39,593 nucleotides of DNA from Alloprevotella sp. oral taxon 473 str. F0040. Lineage in GTDB: Bacteria; Bacteroidota; Bacteroidia; Bacteroidales; Bacteroidaceae. The stretch covers positions 99,318 to 138,910 of the forward strand of contig NZ_KB290714.1 in assembly GCF_000318095.2 (NCBI RefSeq), given 5' to 3'. Shown in pieces: positions 1 through 7,509 of the stretch. The notes below the pieces were generated by a model. It was given only the letters and a program-made list of their open reading frames with translations, was not told the origin of the DNA and searched no databases. Made by a program: the position numbers and the translations under genes. Each line of letters opens with the position of its first letter. The stretch's first letter is position 1.

Positions 1-58
1 AGGTTGTGAAAGCAAAAAGTGCAAAATTGCAGGGCGCGCGCGCCTACGCACGCGTGAG
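1..58 (+). repeat. Partial interspersed repeat arm at the left window edge
   Basis: The window opens inside the conserved core AGGTTGTGAAAGC, followed by AAAAAGTGCAAAAT and a CG-rich alternating purine-pyrimidine tract ending in GCGTGAGA. This is the same arm found at 10615-10671, 10919-10983, 26592-26657, 26904-26986 and 39518-39593. By comparison with the two complete elements it should be the right-hand arm of an element whose body lies outside the window. Confidence 0.85.
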
Positions 59-147
59 AACCAAAGAATATAGATTTATTAACACCATCAATTTAAGTGG
101 GGCTTAAAGCTGATGCTATAAAAATCTAGACTCTTACCTCAATCAGC

Positions 148-1209
148 TTATTGATATTCCAAAACTTCCCGCTGATTGCGCAGCACTGCAAGGGCATTCT
201 CAGCGAGTGCTTCCATCTCGTTCTCTCCGGGATAGATGTGAACGGGCGCAATGAAAGACACACGTTCGCGCAGTCGAGAAGTGATGTAGTCGGCATGTGC
301 TAAACCGCCAGTGATGAGAATGGCATCATACCGACCACAAAGCACAGCCGCTTGGGCAGCAATCCCCTTGGCTATGTGATAAATCATAGCATCCATGATG
401 AGTTTTGCTTTTTCATCACCAGCTTCGATGCGGTCGAGTATCTCACGGGTGTCGCTTGTGCCCAACCATGCCACTAGACCTGCCTTGCCTGCCACCCGAC
501 GAAGAAGTTCTTCTTCGGAATACTGTCCACTGAAACACATGCGGATGAGATCGGCCGAAGGGAGGGTGCCAGCTCGCTCTGGAGAGAAAGGGCCTTCGCC
601 ATCCAACCCATTATTGACATCAATGGTGCGTCCCTGATGATGCACCCCAATGGTGATGCCACCTCCCAAATGAGCCACGATAAGATCTAACTCTTCGTAA
701 CGACGACCTATGGCGAGCGCATGGCGGCGAGCCGTGGCGCGCTGATTGAGTGCATGCCACACGCTACTGCGCTTCATACTGGGACTACCACATATCCGAG
801 CTTCGGGACACATCTCATCGACAATCACAGGATCGGCAATGAAAGCGGAGCAGTTGTCTAGCTCAGCAGCAAGAGCGGCTGCGATGTGACACCCCAAATT
901 GCACACATGCTGGCGCACTGCAGTGCGCGTGTCGTGGAGCATCTGTTCATTCACACGATACACTCCTGCTGGAATGGGATGTGTGAGTCCACCACGTCCG
1001 ACGATGGCATCAAACTCAAAGGGGATACCTTCTTCTTCCAGGGTTTGCACTATTTTACTTTGGCGCAACGGAAGTTGGTCAAAACTAGTGGGGTATTGCT
1101 GCAACTCTTCGGCTGTGTGGCGAATGTTGCGGAGCAACACTGGACGTTCGTCCTTGTATACTGCCACTTTGGTGGAAGTGGAACCAGGATTGATGACTAG
1201 AATGCGCAT
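148..1209 (-). CDS. buk: Butyrate kinase
   Basis: This 353-residue protein matches butyrate kinase in length and signatures. The N-terminus reads INPGSTSTKVAVY, the nucleotide-binding start typical of the acetokinase branch of the ASKHA superfamily. Further family segments are VGRGGLTHPIPAGVY (about residues 70-85), HLGGGITIGVHHQG (about 180) and ILITGGLAHADYI (about 300). The enzyme interconverts butyryl phosphate plus ADP with butyrate plus ATP in the cytosol, the energy-conserving last step of butyrate formation. It begins 3 bases after the stop of the phosphate butyryltransferase gene, so the two are almost certainly one operon. A branched-chain acyl kinase role cannot be excluded from sequence. 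The ATG start is supported by the tight junction and the conserved MRILVINPGS start. Confidence 0.93.
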   Translation of the reverse strand: MRILVINPGSTSTKVAVYKDERPVLLRNIRHTAEELQQYPTSFDQLPLRQSKIVQTLEEEGIPFEFDAIVGRGGLTHPIPAGVYRVNEQMLHDTRTAVRQHVCNLGCHIAAALAAELDNCSAFIADPVIVDEMCPEARICGSPSMKRSSVWHALNQRATARRHALAIGRRYEELDLIVAHLGGGITIGVHHQGRTIDVNNGLDGEGPFSPERAGTLPSADLIRMCFSGQYSEEELLRRVAGKAGLVAWLGTSDTREILDRIEAGDEKAKLIMDAMIYHIAKGIAAQAAVLCGRYDAILITGGLAHADYITSRLRERVSFIAPVHIYPGENEMEALAENALAVLRNQREVLEYQ

Positions 1210-1212
1210 GGT

Positions 1213-2136
1213 TTAATCCTTTTTAATCTGAATAGCAGCCAAAGCAAGACTATTCACTTTAGTCTCTATCGAATCACCACGAGAGGTGAGCACCACAGGA
1301 TGAGTAGTGCCTACGAGCAATGAGGCAGCTTCTGCACCAGATACAAGAAAAGAGAGGGTTTTATAGACAGCATTGCCTGTTTCGATGTCGGGAAAGAGCA
1401 ATACATCGGCTTTTCCTTCGAGCACACTAGTGAGGTGCTTATCGGCAAGCCCTTGTGGTGAAAGCGAACAAAGTAGGTCAAGTGGGCCGTCTACAATGAC
1501 TTTTCCAAAAACTCCCTCGTTTGCTTCTTCTTTCAAAGCTGCATAATCGAGGGTGAGCGGGAATTTATCACTGATTTTTTCACAAAAATGCAGTAAAGCT
1601 ACGCGTGGAGTGTCGATGCCCAACTGATGCGCCAATGCAGTGGCATAAGTGAGTTGTGCGCGTCGCTGTTCGGGTGAAGGGGTGGGAATCACCGCAACAT
1701 CGGTCATGAGCACGATGCGCTCCAAAATTGGCAGATGAAAAGCTGCAACATGGCTGATGACTGCCCCTTCTTGGCGAAGACCATAGGTTTTGTTAAGCAC
1801 ATGGCGCAAGAGATCGTCGGTGTTCACCAAGCCTTTCATCAAAGCATCTGCTTCTCCATCGTGCACCATCTGCACGGCTTGTTGCATCGCAGCTCCTGCA
1901 TCGGAAGCAGGAATGTGGTGCACCCAAGCGGCAGTTTCGGACGAAAGTTTCTCCAGCAAAGGAGCATGAACTTCGCCCACCAAAAAAGCTTCGACAAAAC
2001 CGAGGTGCACAGCATTGAGCACGGCTTGCAAGGTGTGAGCATCAGCAGGATGCGCCACAGCCACACGGCAACGAGAAGGAAGCTGCGCCAAATGATGGTG
2101 CAACTGCTCAAAGGAACGAATGGGAGAAGAAGACAT
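1213..2136 (-). CDS. ptb: Phosphate butyryltransferase
   Basis: This protein of about 307 residues belongs to the phosphate acetyl/butyryltransferase family and should convert butyryl-CoA plus phosphate to butyryl phosphate plus CoA. Family segments visible are RVAVAHPADAHTL near the N-terminus, ADALMKGLVNTDDLLRHVLN (about residues 95-115), LMTDVAVIPTPS, and a C-terminal DVLLFPDIETGNAVYKTL followed by VGTTHPVVLTSRGDS. The frame stays open to 2166, but the ATG at 2136 (MSSSPIRSFEQL) is preferred because the extra ten residues are His/Ser-rich and unlike the family. It is the first gene of a two-gene operon with buk, and together they form the Ptb-Buk route from butyryl-CoA to butyrate plus ATP. 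The upstream steps of butyrate synthesis are not in the window. Confidence 0.92.
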   Translation of the reverse strand: MSSSPIRSFEQLHHHLAQLPSRCRVAVAHPADAHTLQAVLNAVHLGFVEAFLVGEVHAPLLEKLSSETAAWVHHIPASDAGAAMQQAVQMVHDGEADALMKGLVNTDDLLRHVLNKTYGLRQEGAVISHVAAFHLPILERIVLMTDVAVIPTPSPEQRRAQLTYATALAHQLGIDTPRVALLHFCEKISDKFPLTLDYAALKEEANEGVFGKVIVDGPLDLLCSLSPQGLADKHLTSVLEGKADVLLFPDIETGNAVYKTLSFLVSGAEAASLLVGTTHPVVLTSRGDSIETKVNSLALAAIQIKKD

Positions 2137-2257
2137 GGTGGTAGATGAATGTCGGTGAAAATGCACACAGCACTCTGCCTTGCATTCAACGATGTCACAA
2201 ACGTTATCTCAATCACGGGGAGATAGCGTGAAAGCACCAAAACAATCAGAGTGCAAG

Positions 2258-2329
2258 TAGCCCCGAGGGGAATCGAACCCCTATTTACCCTTTAGGAGAG
2301 GGTTGTTCTATCCATTGAACTACGAAGCC
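2258..2329 (-). tRNA. tRNA-Arg (anticodon CCU)
   Basis: The minus strand folds into a 72-base cloverleaf. The acceptor GGCTTCG pairs with CGGGGCT using G-U pairs. The D-stem is GTTC/GAAC, the anticodon stem ACCCT/AGGGT has loop CTCCTAA, and the T-arm is GGGG-TTCGATT-CCCC. Loop position 33 is U and the anticodon reads CCU, which decodes AGG. The 3' CCA is not encoded. It lies in the divergent gap between ptb and the NhaD gene. No integrase or duplicated tRNA end is seen next to it. Confidence 0.93.
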
Positions 2330-2516
2330 TTGATTTCATGGGAATAAGCGTAGAATAACTATGCAAAAATAAGGATAAAAACCGAAACTCCCTCATCTTT
2401 GTTGAGTATTTTAGTGGCAGGCGATGCAAATCGCTGGCAAAAACTTTGCCTATGCCCATTTTTTTCGCGAAATTTGCGCAAGTATTCCATCTATAACTCA
2501 TTTCTTAATTCATTCT

Positions 2517-3875
2517 ATGCTAACTTCTATCATCGTAGCCGTCTTTTTTGTGGGCTATCTTTGCATCACACTAGAAGATGTGCTCAAAGTAAATAAAGCG
2601 GCTGTGGCCTTGCTCATGTGCGTGATTTGTTGGGTGTTGTACACCTCTGGCGCAGCTCAGTATCTTTCTGCCGAAGTGCTCCAAAGCATCGGTAACGGCA
2701 GCGTTGCACAATATGTTTCAGAACACAGCTTACGCGAACATTTGGGCGAAATTACAGAGACACTTTTCTTCCTCATGGGAGCTATGACGGTGGTAGAAGT
2801 GATTGACACCAACGGAGGTTTTAACTTTGTGCGCGATGCACTCGAAACCCGCTCTAAGCGCGCTCTGCTCTGGAAGATTGCTTTCATCACTTTCTTCCTT
2901 TCTGCTGCACTGGATAACCTCACCACTACGATTGTGATGATCATGGTGTTGCGCAAATTGGTACACAACCACAACGACCGTCTCATCTATGCCTCACTCA
3001 TTGTGATTGCAGCTAATGCTGGTGGTGCTTTCTCTCCCATTGGCGACGTCACCACCATCATGTTGTGGATCAAAGGTAGCTTGACAGCAGGCGGTGTTAT
3101 CAAAGAAATATTCATTCCTAGCCTAGTAGCTATGGTGATTCCAGCCCTTTTGTTGCAGTTCCAACTCAAAGGCGAATTGACAGCTTCTGCAGAAGGCAGC
3201 GAAGTGGCTGCGCATGCTGGTCACCAATTCGGAAAAATAGAGCGCAACATTATCTTTGTTCTTGGAGTAGGTGGCCTTTTGTTTGTGCCCATCTTCCACA
3301 GTTTCACAGAGCTCCCCCCCTACATGGGCATCCTCCTCGTGTTGGGTCTGCTCTGGACAGTGACCGAAGTGTTCTATCGTCGCAAGGCACACCGCGACAG
3401 CACGATGAAACAACGTGTGGCTACGATTCTTCATAAAATCGACATGACCACCATACTCTTCTTCCTTGGCATCCTTCTTGCAGTAGCTACGTTGAAGGAA
3501 ACTGGTGTTCTCCCAGCTTTCGGTCAGTGGCTTAACGAGGTGTCAGGAGGTAATCACTTCTTGGTTACTGGTGCTATCGGTGTGGCTTCTTCGATTGTGG
3601 ACAATGTGCCTCTCGTGGCAGGCTGCATGAACATGTATCCCATCGAAGCTGCAGGTGATTTCGCACAAGATGGCATCTTCTGGCAATTGCTCGCTTACTG
3701 CGCTGGTGTGGGTGGTTCTATGCTGATCATCGGTAGTGCTGCTGGAGTAGTGGCTATGGGATTGGAAAAAATCTCCTTCGGGTGGTACATGAAGAAGATA
3801 ACTTGGGTAGCTGCTGCAGGCTACTTTGCAGGCATCTTGGTATATTATGTGGAACGTGTAATTCTCCATATGTAA
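2517..3875 (+). CDS. nhaD: NhaD-type Na+/H+ antiporter
   Basis: This protein of about 452 residues has roughly 11-12 hydrophobic segments and belongs to the ion transporter (IT) superfamily, NhaD branch, which exchanges Na+ (or Li+) for H+ across the inner membrane. Visible NhaD signatures are ALDNLTTTIVMIMVLRKL, GGAFSPIGDVTTIMLW and, in the second half, SSIVDNVPLVAGCMNMY followed by GVGGSMLIIGSAAGV. The two DN(L/V) segments form the repeated transport core. The frame is open from 2424, but the ATG at 2517 (MLTSIIVAVFFVGYLC) is preferred because it begins directly with the first membrane helix. The role is sodium and pH homeostasis. It is probably transcribed alone: the tRNA lies upstream in the opposite direction and a 92-base gap follows. 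Confidence 0.92.
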   Translation: MLTSIIVAVFFVGYLCITLEDVLKVNKAAVALLMCVICWVLYTSGAAQYLSAEVLQSIGNGSVAQYVSEHSLREHLGEITETLFFLMGAMTVVEVIDTNGGFNFVRDALETRSKRALLWKIAFITFFLSAALDNLTTTIVMIMVLRKLVHNHNDRLIYASLIVIAANAGGAFSPIGDVTTIMLWIKGSLTAGGVIKEIFIPSLVAMVIPALLLQFQLKGELTASAEGSEVAAHAGHQFGKIERNIIFVLGVGGLLFVPIFHSFTELPPYMGILLVLGLLWTVTEVFYRRKAHRDSTMKQRVATILHKIDMTTILFFLGILLAVATLKETGVLPAFGQWLNEVSGGNHFLVTGAIGVASSIVDNVPLVAGCMNMYPIEAAGDFAQDGIFWQLLAYCAGVGGSMLIIGSAAGVVAMGLEKISFGWYMKKITWVAAAGYFAGILVYYVERVILHM

Positions 3876-3967
3876 ACGGACGATACGTGACCAGCTTATC
3901 TGAGATTGCCACTAATGTTTAATCTGTGGGAAGGGTTGCATTCTTCTCACACAATCAACACTGGTTT

Positions 3968-4603
3968 ATGAAAAAAACTTTGCTCACGCTAGTGGTACTT
4001 CTGACTACTGCTCTTTCGGCGAATGCTTTTGGCGATTTTCGCTTCGGTGTAACAGGAGGTTATAACCTCACTTCTGCCTCATTCGACAAAACAGCACTGA
4101 CACAGACACTCGAAGGTAAGAATGGTTCGGGCTGGTTCATCGGCCCCAAAGCCTATATGGGCTTATTTGCAGGTTTAGGTGTCGAAGGTGCACTGCACTA
4201 CAACCAACGCGACTATAAAATCGCTGCTGGCAATCTCGAAGTGACTGAGAAATTGCAGTCTGTGGACATTCCTCTCAACTTGAAACTCAATCTCACCGTG
4301 CAAAAAGTGGGTGTTTATCTCGCCACTGGTCCTCAATTCTCTTATGGATTGGGAGGAGATAAGGTGAATCTCTCCAAATTGATTGACAACACAGTCTACA
4401 AAACTAACAACCTCACCACAACTTGGAATTTTGGTGCGGGTGTGGCACTCGGTGGTCACCTAGATCTCGGTATCGGCTACAATGTAGCACTTGGCGAAAC
4501 AGGACAAAAGATTCTCAACGCTGCAGAAATCAAAACTGGTCAAACAGTGTTGCCTGCTTATCGTCTGAATACTTTCAACCTACAAGCCACTTATTATTTC
4601 TAA
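3968..4603 (+). CDS. PorT/OmpW-like outer-membrane beta-barrel protein
   Basis: This protein of about 211 residues has a clear signal peptide (MKKTLLTLVVLLTTALSANA, cleavage near residue 20). Alternating hydrophobic strands and glycine-aromatic turns follow: FRFGVTGGYNLTSASF, WFIGPKAYMGLFAGLGVEGAL, WNFGAGVALGGHLDLGIGY, ending in LQATYYF with a terminal phenylalanine as is usual for outer-membrane barrels. It fits the outer-membrane beta-barrel (OMP_b-brl_2, PorT-like) family common in Bacteroidetes. The frame opens at 3926, but the ATG at 3968 starts the signal peptide and is the better start. Its function is unknown and should not be equated with the PorT secretion component. The ABM-domain gene follows after 42 bases and may be co-transcribed. 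Confidence 0.82.
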   Translation: MKKTLLTLVVLLTTALSANAFGDFRFGVTGGYNLTSASFDKTALTQTLEGKNGSGWFIGPKAYMGLFAGLGVEGALHYNQRDYKIAAGNLEVTEKLQSVDIPLNLKLNLTVQKVGVYLATGPQFSYGLGGDKVNLSKLIDNTVYKTNNLTTTWNFGAGVALGGHLDLGIGYNVALGETGQKILNAAEIKTGQTVLPAYRLNTFNLQATYYF

Positions 4604-4645
4604 TCCTCAAGGATTTATCATCAACACTCAAACACTTACATAACA

Positions 4646-4921
4646 ATGGTTCGTATCAATTGTTTCTTCCAGGCCAATGAAGGCCAATATGATGCAGCAC
4701 TTCAAGCTGCTCTCGCACTCACTGCTGCTAGCCAAAAGCAAGAAGGCTGCGTGTCTTACGATGTATTTGAAAGTGGCACTCGTAGTGACGTGTTCATGTT
4801 CTGCGAAACTTGGACAAATGCTGAAACTCTCGAAGCTCATGCTGCTAGTGAGGAGTTTAAAACCTACGTAGCTCAGCTTCAATCTCTCGGACAAATGAAA
4901 ATCGAAAAGTTCGATTTCTAA
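4646..4921 (+). CDS. Antibiotic biosynthesis monooxygenase (ABM) domain protein
   Basis: This 91-residue cytosolic protein has the ABM/YgiN ferredoxin-like fold. It shows the N-terminal strand VRINCFFQA, a helix with QYDAALQAALALTAAS, then EGCVSYDVFES, VFMFCETWTNAETLEAHAAS and a final helix and strand with YVAQLQSL. The EGCxxYDxFES and FxFxExWxNxExLxxH patterns are typical. Relatives include quinol monooxygenases and small oxygenases, but many members have unknown substrates and no substrate is assigned here. A strong hairpin terminator follows about 40 bases after the stop. Confidence 0.85.
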   Translation: MVRINCFFQANEGQYDAALQAALALTAASQKQEGCVSYDVFESGTRSDVFMFCETWTNAETLEAHAASEEFKTYVAQLQSLGQMKIEKFDF

Positions 4922-4959
4922 TCCACTATAAGGATTATTTAATCTCCGAATATACTTCT

Positions 4960-5015
4960 CTCGCGAGTTGCACTGTGACCTCCCGTCACAGTGCCTCGCG
5001 AGCTATGTCGTTTTT
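4960..5015 (+). terminator. Strong hairpin terminator after the ABM gene
   Basis: CTCGCGAG plus GCACTGTGAC (4960-4979, separated by TT) pairs with GTCACAGTGC plus CTCGCGAG (4985-5002). This gives an 18-pair stem with a two-base bulge and a five-base loop. TCGTTTTTG follows after a short spacer. The outer 8 bp are self-complementary CTCGCGAG, resembling the CTCTCGCG outer ends of the interspersed repeats. Confidence 0.75.
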
Positions 5016-5227
5016 GTGAGAATGTATTTTGAAGCACACAGGCAGTCCCTCTGTTTCGTAGGATATTTGTATTGATAAGCAATAAAAACCTATAGAATAC
5101 AATTGTAAATTATCAAAATAAGATAGTTATAAATGATCCTAATCCTAAAGTCGATAGGCTCATTTCATCCGACTAATTCTCAATCATTTCTTGCCCAAAC
5201 CTTCAAAACAACGCTCCCCCTCTCTAT
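5003..5227. other. AT-rich intergenic gap
   Basis: No gene is supported between the terminator and the rhomboid start. The stretch is AT-rich (5080-5150), with a TATTTG near 5065 that is one base off the Bacteroidetes -7 element. No convincing promoter was fixed. Confidence 0.5.
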
Positions 5228-6280
5228 ATGCTCAAAAATATCCCCCCCATCACGCGCAATCTCCTCTTCATCAACATCATCCTCTTTATGGTGCAGCAGG
5301 TGATATCTATGCGCTATGGTGATGTGCTCACCGAACTCTTCGGGCTTCACTTTGTGCTTGCCCCTGCTTTTCGCATCTACCAACCACTCACCTACATGTT
5401 TCTCCATGCTTCTTGGAGTCACGTGCTACTCAACATGTTTAGTTTGTGGATGTTCGGACGCATCATTGAGCAAACTATGGGGCAAAAACGCTTCATCATC
5501 TACTATCTCATCTGCGGCATTGGTGCCGCTTTCTGTCAAGAGTTGTGGCAATTTGGAGAATACTATCTCTCAGGCATGGCACAATACGATGCAGCCAATG
5601 TGAACGGCGTGATTATGCCGATGAGTTCACTGTTAGATCAGTGGGTCACCATTGGTGCGAGTGGTGCTTGCTATGGTGTGCTCTTGGCTTTCGGCATGAC
5701 CTTCCCCAACGAGCGCATCATGCTCCTCATCCCTCCCATCCCGATGAAAGCCAAATACTTTGTCATCGGTTATGCAGCCATCGAAGCCTACTCCGCTTTT
5801 ACGTCCAACGGCAACGTAGCCCACTTTGCTCACCTCGGAGGGATGTTCTTTGGATGGCTCATCTTCCGCTATTGGCGCAAGCAGACCGAACGCAGACAAG
5901 CCGGTTTTCAAGGTTGGAATAACTATAGTGGTGCCCAACACAATGGAGGATACAACAAAAATGGTGGAAACTATCATCCTAATGATAGAGGTTTTCTCCA
6001 GCAAATCCGTGCAGCTTTCGAGAACTTCGGAGCTGCCATCGAAAACTTCTTCAAAGGCCTTTTCTCCTCTGGAGCTTCGTCACAACCTAAGGGGAAAAAC
6101 AACTACTACAACAACACAGGTGCTCAGCAAAACCCTTCCAATCCCGACCAAAGCTATAATGCGCAACGCCGTGCTCAACAAGCACGCATGGATGAGATTC
6201 TAGAAAAAGTGCGCCGATCAGGCTATGCTTCGCTCACGGAAGCCGAAAAACAAGAGTTGTTTAATAATAGTCGACGATAA
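5228..6280 (+). CDS. Rhomboid family intramembrane serine protease
   Basis: This 350-residue protein has about six hydrophobic segments in its first 225 residues. Rhomboid hallmarks are LHASWSHVLLNMFSLWMFG (the conserved His and Asn of helix 2, around residues 60-75), VTIGASGACYGVLLAFG with the catalytic serine in GASG near residue 145, and NVAHFAHLGGMFFGW with the catalytic histidine near 201-204. It should cleave transmembrane helices of membrane substrates. The C-terminal third is hydrophilic, Asn/Gln/Gly-rich and cytosolic, ending in DEILEKVRRSGYASLTEAEKQELF, a small conserved tail seen on Bacteroidetes rhomboids. The EEP-family gene follows after 50 bases. Substrates cannot be inferred. 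Confidence 0.92.
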   Translation: MLKNIPPITRNLLFINIILFMVQQVISMRYGDVLTELFGLHFVLAPAFRIYQPLTYMFLHASWSHVLLNMFSLWMFGRIIEQTMGQKRFIIYYLICGIGAAFCQELWQFGEYYLSGMAQYDAANVNGVIMPMSSLLDQWVTIGASGACYGVLLAFGMTFPNERIMLLIPPIPMKAKYFVIGYAAIEAYSAFTSNGNVAHFAHLGGMFFGWLIFRYWRKQTERRQAGFQGWNNYSGAQHNGGYNKNGGNYHPNDRGFLQQIRAAFENFGAAIENFFKGLFSSGASSQPKGKNNYYNNTGAQQNPSNPDQSYNAQRRAQQARMDEILEKVRRSGYASLTEAEKQELFNNSRR

Positions 6281-6330
6281 TAAAGCTGAATCCTCAGTTT
6301 TCCGCAAAGAATCACCCTATAGATAGTTCC

Positions 6331-7482
6331 ATGCTTTTCCGACAAAAACTCCGCAATTTTAGCCAAGGATCCACACCTCCTTCTCCCGTGGCACACTTCT
6401 TCGGCATGCTACTCTCAGGAGCACTTGGACTCTCTATCCTAGCCTTGTGGATTTCTGCTGCCAGTGTCTACGTTGATCCTCGCATCTTCAAGTGGGCAGC
6501 TCTGTTGGGACTCCTCTTTCCTCTGTTTCTCCTTGGCACCTTCATCCTTTGGATCATCGGACTCCTCTTTGTGCCACGCAAAACATGGCTACTTGGACTA
6601 CTCGGACTCCTATTTTGTAGCGGCAGCATCCGCAACTATGTTGCCATACATCCCTTCTCCGAAACACAAGAAACGACTGCTCAGCCCAATAAAATCAAAG
6701 TACTCAGCTACAATACACTCTATTTCGGACGAATGCTCGAACAGCAAGATGAACTTGTGCGCTATCTCATCAACCAACAAGCCGATATCATCTGCTTTCA
6801 AGAAGGAGAACTCTTTCCAGACAAGGTCAAGAAGTTTCGTAAACAATTTGCTCGCACCTCAACTCCATATTACAGTTGCAACGACAACACAGGAGAATGC
6901 GTAGGTATCATCAGTGCATACCCCATTATGAAGGAAAAACTCATCAGTTCCTTTCCTGGCAATGCCGTAATGGCCTATCATCTACAACATCCGCGTGGAG
7001 AGTTTATCGTCGTCAACTGCCATTTCCGCTCCAATCAGCTCACCACGAGCAATCTCAACGGATATAGCAACCTCATTCATGGCAAATCCTCCAGTGAGCA
7101 AGCGAGCGATCCCAACATAGCTCGCACCCTAGCCAGCAAAATAGCCAATGCATCCATAGAACGTGCCAAAATGGTCGATGATGTAGAGGAATATCTGGCT
7201 CAGTATAAAGAACTCCCTGTCATTCTCTGCGGTGATTTCAACGACACCCCCATTTCCTACACCCGTCAGCAAGTAGCGCGCATGGGACTCACCGATGCTT
7301 TTCGCGAAGCTGGCCATGGATTTGGATTCAGTTTCCGTCGTTCGGCCATCAGAGTACGCATCGACCACATATTCTGTTCTCCCACCTTTCAGCCCATTCA
7401 GGCCAAGATTGACGAAACAGCCACCTACTCCGACCATCAACCCATCTCTGCCACTCTTCTGTGGAGAAATGATTCAAAATAG
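6331..7482 (+). CDS. Membrane-anchored endonuclease/exonuclease/phosphatase family protein
   Basis: This 383-residue protein starts with three hydrophobic helices (about residues 22-105) and continues into an EEP (DNase I-like) hydrolase domain. Catalytic motifs are KVLSYNTLYF, DIICFQEGE (metal-binding Glu), FIVVNCHFRS, LCGDFNDTP (Asp and Asn) and a final YSDHQPI with the catalytic histidine. The family hydrolyses phosphodiester or phosphomonoester bonds. The membrane anchor suggests action outside the cytosol or at the membrane, and the substrate is unknown. It sits between the rhomboid gene and argS, 27 bases from the latter, in a likely operon. Confidence 0.87.
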   Translation: MLFRQKLRNFSQGSTPPSPVAHFFGMLLSGALGLSILALWISAASVYVDPRIFKWAALLGLLFPLFLLGTFILWIIGLLFVPRKTWLLGLLGLLFCSGSIRNYVAIHPFSETQETTAQPNKIKVLSYNTLYFGRMLEQQDELVRYLINQQADIICFQEGELFPDKVKKFRKQFARTSTPYYSCNDNTGECVGIISAYPIMKEKLISSFPGNAVMAYHLQHPRGEFIVVNCHFRSNQLTTSNLNGYSNLIHGKSSSEQASDPNIARTLASKIANASIERAKMVDDVEEYLAQYKELPVILCGDFNDTPISYTRQQVARMGLTDAFREAGHGFGFSFRRSAIRVRIDHIFCSPTFQPIQAKIDETATYSDHQPISATLLWRNDSK

Positions 7483-7509
7483 ACAAACAAAAAGATTCCA
7501 ATACAGCTC

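Noticed and set aside
2258-2329. tRNA-Arg as the integration site of the accessory island
   Set aside because: The integrase and island lie 20 kb away and no duplicated tRNA 3' end was found at the island borders.
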